Assembly: GCA_019828565.1 (NCBI GenBank)
Contig: JAHDYR010000062.1
Coordinates: 744,001 to 808,000, forward strand
Length of the DNA: 64,000 nucleotides
Origin: Carpediemonas membranifera
Taxonomy: Eukaryota; Fornicata
Direction of reading: 5' to 3'
Made by a program: the position numbers and the translations under genes. Of the stretch, positions 60,893 to 64,000 are shown piece by piece. The first letter of the stretch is position 1. Each line of letters opens with the position of its first letter. The notes beneath the pieces were generated by a model. The model was not told the origin of the DNA and made no database searches. It saw nothing but the letters and a program-made list of their open reading frames with translations.

Positions 60893-61108
60893 ATGTTCCG
60901 GTTATCCACGAACGGAAGGCTTAATCATATGACCAGTTGCCTCCATGAAGTCGGCAAGATACAAGATTCTGTTCGAGAAATACGAAATCACATCACTGGG
61001 CTGAATTGCGAGGGTTTGGTGAATGAGAGGCTGAATGACACACAACACGTTCTGGAAGAGATAGGAGATATGTTTATAGATGTAATACAGCAACTTAAAG
61101 ACCACTAA
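60893..61108 (+). CDS. Possible small helical protein (71 aa)
   Basis: ATG 60893 (MFRLSTNGRLNHMTSC) to TAA 61106. The product is rich in Glu, Ile, Asn and Leu with heptad-like spacing (VREIRNHI, LEEIGDMFIDVIQQL), which could form a short coiled coil. Codon use is AT-richer than in the housekeeping genes. It starts 35 bp from the divergent zinc-finger gene. Weak support, no family. Confidence 0.3.
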   Translation: MFRLSTNGRLNHMTSCLHEVGKIQDSVREIRNHITGLNCEGLVNERLNDTQHVLEEIGDMFIDVIQQLKDH

Positions 61109-61202
61109 CACGTTATTATCACTTTGAATAAGCAATGAATGGTTATGCAACATCAGCACCTACCTACGAATCACAAGAATGCCCCTAGCACGTCGTATGC
61201 AA

Positions 61203-61312
61203 GCAAAAATGAGACTTACCCGTACCTTCCGCACGTTTCTCTACGTTTCACCAATGTTGGTGAAACGTGTGAAATAGTGAAAAAGATACGGGTGAATCTC
61301 ATTTTTTCTTGC
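61203..61312. repeat. Imperfect inverted repeat of about 110 bp with a perfect 11-bp core
   Basis: The centre is CGTTTCACCAA-TG-TTGGTGAAACG. The arms extend outwards with mismatches and small gaps to GCAAAAATGAGAC on the left and its near-complement on the right (GATACGGGTGAATCTCA pairing with the left TGAGACTTACCCGTAC). The whole could fold into one long hairpin, as in a foldback element, a miniature transposon or a small-RNA precursor. Confidence 0.65.
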
Positions 61313-61380
61313 AGTTTCTTGTGCAAAAGGGTGTTTATCCTCCGTATATCCCCGGATTAACTGGCCATTCTAACAGTATG

Positions 61381-61798
61381 GTCACTTGCCATCTGGCGCA
61401 TCATGAGGAGATATTGGAATGTGTTGATGTGTTTATTGACTAAATGAGCTGGAATTAGGCGGGTTTGATGTTGCTTACATGTTCTGTGGCATGCCTGATG
61501 TCCAAAGATGTATTTTGGCACAGTGATGTTGTTTAGTGTGCTCATAGCTGACCGCGTAGTTATCTTACTTCAATGTGTCGTGTTGGTGCCAAGAAATCGA
61601 TGGTAGCTCGCACGTTTGAGGTAGTTGCTTGTTGCATCGATGCAACGCACTTTAAGGATTAAAAAGCTGTACCCCATAGCCGTTTCCTAAGGCCAAATGC
61701 GGCCCTCTCTAGCGTATATACACGCGTGTATTGGGACTAGATGGGACTAGATGCAGTGTTGTGGCATGCCCGGTCTAGCTGAATCCACAAATGTGGAT
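61381..61798 (+). repeat. Direct repeat, copy 1 (at least 418 bp)
   Basis: Apparently identical base for base to 63583-64000, where the window ends, so the true length is unknown. It contains the palindromes TTGCATCGATGCAA (61632-61645) and ATACACGCGTGTAT, the promoter-like GCACTTTAA (61647-61655), and a duplicated GGGACTAGAT. No conserved ORF. The period to the next copy is 2202 bp. Confidence 0.9.
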
Positions 61799-62003
61799 CG
61801 GCTCTGGCTGCCGTATAGGTGGCCATGCTTTGAACTTATGGCTGGAGACTGATACAATTGGCAGGTAGTTGACTGGTACGTGCTCATATGGACAACCGAC
61901 GGCCATTCACTGGCAGGGCTCGCTTCGCAACAGACAGGCGCTCCCTGGGGCTTGGGGCTGTGCATGAGCTTAGACAATAATCGTGGGTCAGTCTGACACC
62001 TGT

Positions 62004-62888
62004 ATGGACATCAACGCGGTCGTAAGCATGCTTCACCTTGTTTTGCCGCAGTTTATGGACGAAATGGATGTCTTCACAGGAAAGCACTCATCCTCTGAGC
62101 ATTTGCGGTATCTCATGACAATGCTCGCCGCAGTCGATGTTCTTCGGGGATCCTCGCAATCCATAAGAGGCGAGCGCCACGGAAGGGCATACTCCAAGAC
62201 TATTCACACCGAGTTCTTGCGGTCCTTCCTTTTGTTGGAGCGGGAAGTGCTCAACGAGGATCCAGAAGCGCTAGAGAAGATGGATGCATTGTATTCGGGC
62301 GATCGCGAGGAAACAATGAAGATTGTCGAAGTGCACGACGGAGAAGAGGATGAGCCACCCGTAACCAGCGCATCAAGCTCGCATAAGACAAAGAAGGCCC
62401 ACAAGCGTCGGCTACTTTCGGCAAGGAAGACCCAGAAGCTAACTTTTCCGTCAGAGATTGTCCATCCCGATGATGCTGCCTTGCCGGTGGAGAGAAGTGC
62501 GTTCCTCCAGAAGTATCTCAAGACGATCAAAGCTAGATTGCCTTCACTAGAGAGGTCAGTCGAGCGTGTGAATCGGCTGGGGGACATGCAAACTTCCCTG
62601 GCGTCACTCAACCATATTGCCGACAGCCTCTCTGAAGAGAACCTCACGGTGATGCGTATTTACGTTGCGTATAACCTAACTCTGTATGACTATATAGCGA
62701 AGGATAAGTTTACTGTGGACCCGATAATTGCTCCAACAGCTGAACTGACTAAGATGGCCGAAAAACAACGCAGCGAGTTCATCAGCCGTAACCAGAGTTA
62801 CTGCACAACCCGCACTCGCAGGACTAACAAGTCAAGCTTCTATAATGATGTACAGAAACATGCCACGAATATGGGTGTGAGAGCATAG
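62004..62888 (+). CDS. Unknown protein of 294 aa between the direct repeats
   Basis: ATG 62004 (MDINAVVSMLHLVLPQ) to TAG 62886. The frame is open a few codons upstream but without ATG. Helical, acidic in the middle (HDGEEDEPPVTS) followed by a basic stretch (KTKKAHKRRLLSARKTQK), which could be a nuclear localisation signal; no zinc finger or membrane segment. I do not recognise a family. Together with the next ORF it forms the gene content of the 2.2-kb repeat unit. Confidence 0.55.
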   Translation: MDINAVVSMLHLVLPQFMDEMDVFTGKHSSSEHLRYLMTMLAAVDVLRGSSQSIRGERHGRAYSKTIHTEFLRSFLLLEREVLNEDPEALEKMDALYSGDREETMKIVEVHDGEEDEPPVTSASSSHKTKKAHKRRLLSARKTQKLTFPSEIVHPDDAALPVERSAFLQKYLKTIKARLPSLERSVERVNRLGDMQTSLASLNHIADSLSEENLTVMRIYVAYNLTLYDYIAKDKFTVDPIIAPTAELTKMAEKQRSEFISRNQSYCTTRTRRTNKSSFYNDVQKHATNMGVRA

Positions 62889-62911
62889 AACGAAGCCACA
62901 TCATCATCGGC

Positions 62912-63268
62912 ATGATGTTGCTGACATACGCCGACTTCGGCAAGTTCCTGGAGGCTGGTTTGATTCCCAGGGACACGGGTGATGCGAGAGAGTTGGCAAA
63001 CATGGTCTTGGAGAGCTTCTTCATGGCATATAACAGCGAGGGAGGAACGCGTGCAGCACTCATGCAGGAACTGAAGGATGGAGTAACTGACACAGACAGG
63101 CTATCGATGATGGAGCAAATGTTTGCGCTTTCTGTGGAGACGAACTCCCTGACGTATGTCAAGCCATCGCCCGAGACGGAATGTGAAGAGAGAAGTGGGT
63201 CTGGCAAGCGGAAAGGCAACGTGACGGAGTCAGGCGATGATGATGGGAAGCGAGCACAGTTGGAGTAA
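62912..63268 (+). CDS. Unknown small protein of 118 aa
   Basis: ATG 62912 (MMLLTYADFGKFLEAG) to TAA 63266, which lies in AGTAAAG. It starts 23 bp after the previous stop in another frame, so it could be a second exon or a frameshifted continuation of that gene, though I see no convincing splice sites. Acidic and basic end (SGSGKRKGNVTESGDDDGKR). No recognised motif. Confidence 0.45.
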   Translation: MMLLTYADFGKFLEAGLIPRDTGDARELANMVLESFFMAYNSEGGTRAALMQELKDGVTDTDRLSMMEQMFALSVETNSLTYVKPSPETECEERSGSGKRKGNVTESGDDDGKRAQLE

Positions 63269-63275
63269 AGAAGAA

Positions 63276-63539
63276 TCAGTCAAATTTAAAGATAAGAGTG
63301 CAGTGCGGAGGAACACTCTCATTCTCCGAATTGTTGTTCATGCGAAAGAGGATGTATTTGTGGAACTCGGAGTCACTAATGCGATCTTCACTCAGAGCCT
63401 TGAACCATATGCTAAACTCATTCGAGAATGTCGCCAAAACATAGGCACACCATCGATCGAAGAGGGAAGCCTCGAAGTCGAAGGAAGCATGGATATAGGT
63501 TGCCAAGTCTTTCTTTCCGACTCGTAGGCCAACCTTCAT
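63276..63539 (-). CDS. Possible small protein of 87 aa
   Basis: ATG 63539 (MKVGLRVGKKDLATYIHA) to TGA 63276, convergent with the previous ORF. Composition is protein-like, with Phe, Trp and Tyr spread evenly (FDFEASLFDRWCAYVLATF). No promoter motif, no TAAA after the stop and no known family, so support is weak. Confidence 0.25.
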   Translation of the reverse strand: MKVGLRVGKKDLATYIHASFDFEASLFDRWCAYVLATFSNEFSIWFKALSEDRISDSEFHKYILFRMNNNSENESVPPHCTLIFKFD

Positions 63540-63582
63540 GTGTAGACTTCTGCATTGTCATTCACCGGAGGAGCAGGCCAGA

Positions 63583-64000
63583 GTCACTTGCCATCTGGCG
63601 CATCATGAGGAGATATTGGAATGTGTTGATGTGTTTATTGACTAAATGAGCTGGAATTAGGCGGGTTTGATGTTGCTTACATGTTCTGTGGCATGCCTGA
63701 TGTCCAAAGATGTATTTTGGCACAGTGATGTTGTTTAGTGTGCTCATAGCTGACCGCGTAGTTATCTTACTTCAATGTGTCGTGTTGGTGCCAAGAAATC
63801 GATGGTAGCTCGCACGTTTGAGGTAGTTGCTTGTTGCATCGATGCAACGCACTTTAAGGATTAAAAAGCTGTACCCCATAGCCGTTTCCTAAGGCCAAAT
63901 GCGGCCCTCTCTAGCGTATATACACGCGTGTATTGGGACTAGATGGGACTAGATGCAGTGTTGTGGCATGCCCGGTCTAGCTGAATCCACAAATGTGGAT
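63583..64000 (+). repeat. Direct repeat, copy 2 (continues beyond the window)
   Basis: Identical to 61381-61798 as far as it can be followed. Its GCACTTTAA lies at 63849-63857. Confidence 0.9.

Noticed and set aside
61139-61360. 73-codon ORF across the inverted repeat
   Set aside because: It is read through the hairpin arms and its product has no protein-like features.

Overview
The window is a gene-dense, GC-rich (by eye) nuclear segment of a unicellular eukaryote. It encodes eukaryotic replication, chromatin, tRNA-modification, ubiquitin and cilium-associated proteins. Intergenic spaces are short, there is a 3' TAAA signal at or just after most stop codons, and very short spliceosomal introns (28-35 nt in most cases, 88 and 91 nt in one gene) have GTTTGT/GTATGT-like donors. 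These traits together recall metamonads such as fornicates and parabasalids; a free-living Carpediemonas-like fornicate is my best guess, but this is inference. The standard genetic code is used: TAA, TAG and TGA all end conserved genes.

Left part (1-40 kb), conserved housekeeping genes on both strands: the end of serine palmitoyltransferase LCB2, PP2A scaffold subunit A, an unrecognised 1031-aa protein, a CFAP184/CCDC96-like coiled-coil protein, FACT subunit SPT16, two tandem ankyrin-repeat genes (one broken by an in-frame TAA, the other with a possible OTU-like C-terminus), a MORN protein, stand-alone ribosomal protein L40, a small intron-rich gene, monomeric ubiquitin, a secreted protein, DEAD-box helicase DBP8/DDX49, Elongator subunit ELP1, tRNA-Val(GAC), ubiquitin-activating enzyme UBA1, a fusion of an eIF4AIII/FAL1-type helicase with its partner NOM1/SGD1, an SLC35F6-like transporter and the DNA polymerase alpha catalytic subunit.

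Middle part (40-48.2 kb), a graveyard of retroelements: a retroelement 3' fragment, a frameshifted Ty3/gypsy integrase, a frameshifted non-LTR reverse transcriptase, a second Ty3/gypsy fragment with a 56-bp 3' LTR, and an ABCA-type transporter pseudogene that ends at that LTR.

Right part (48.3-64 kb), accessory region: a recent duplication of a gene for a putative PD-(D/E)XK nuclease plus kinase-like protein. A complete Ty3/gypsy element with 50-bp LTRs has inserted in the promoter of the second copy, exactly between its promoter motif and its start codon. The first copy shows the empty site. Beyond it lie a zinc-finger gene, small unknown genes, a hairpin-forming inverted repeat and a direct repeat of at least 418 bp with a 2.2-kb period that runs off the window.

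Across the window a sequence of the form GCA(C/G)TTTA recurs about 10-55 nt upstream of start codons and looks like a core promoter element.
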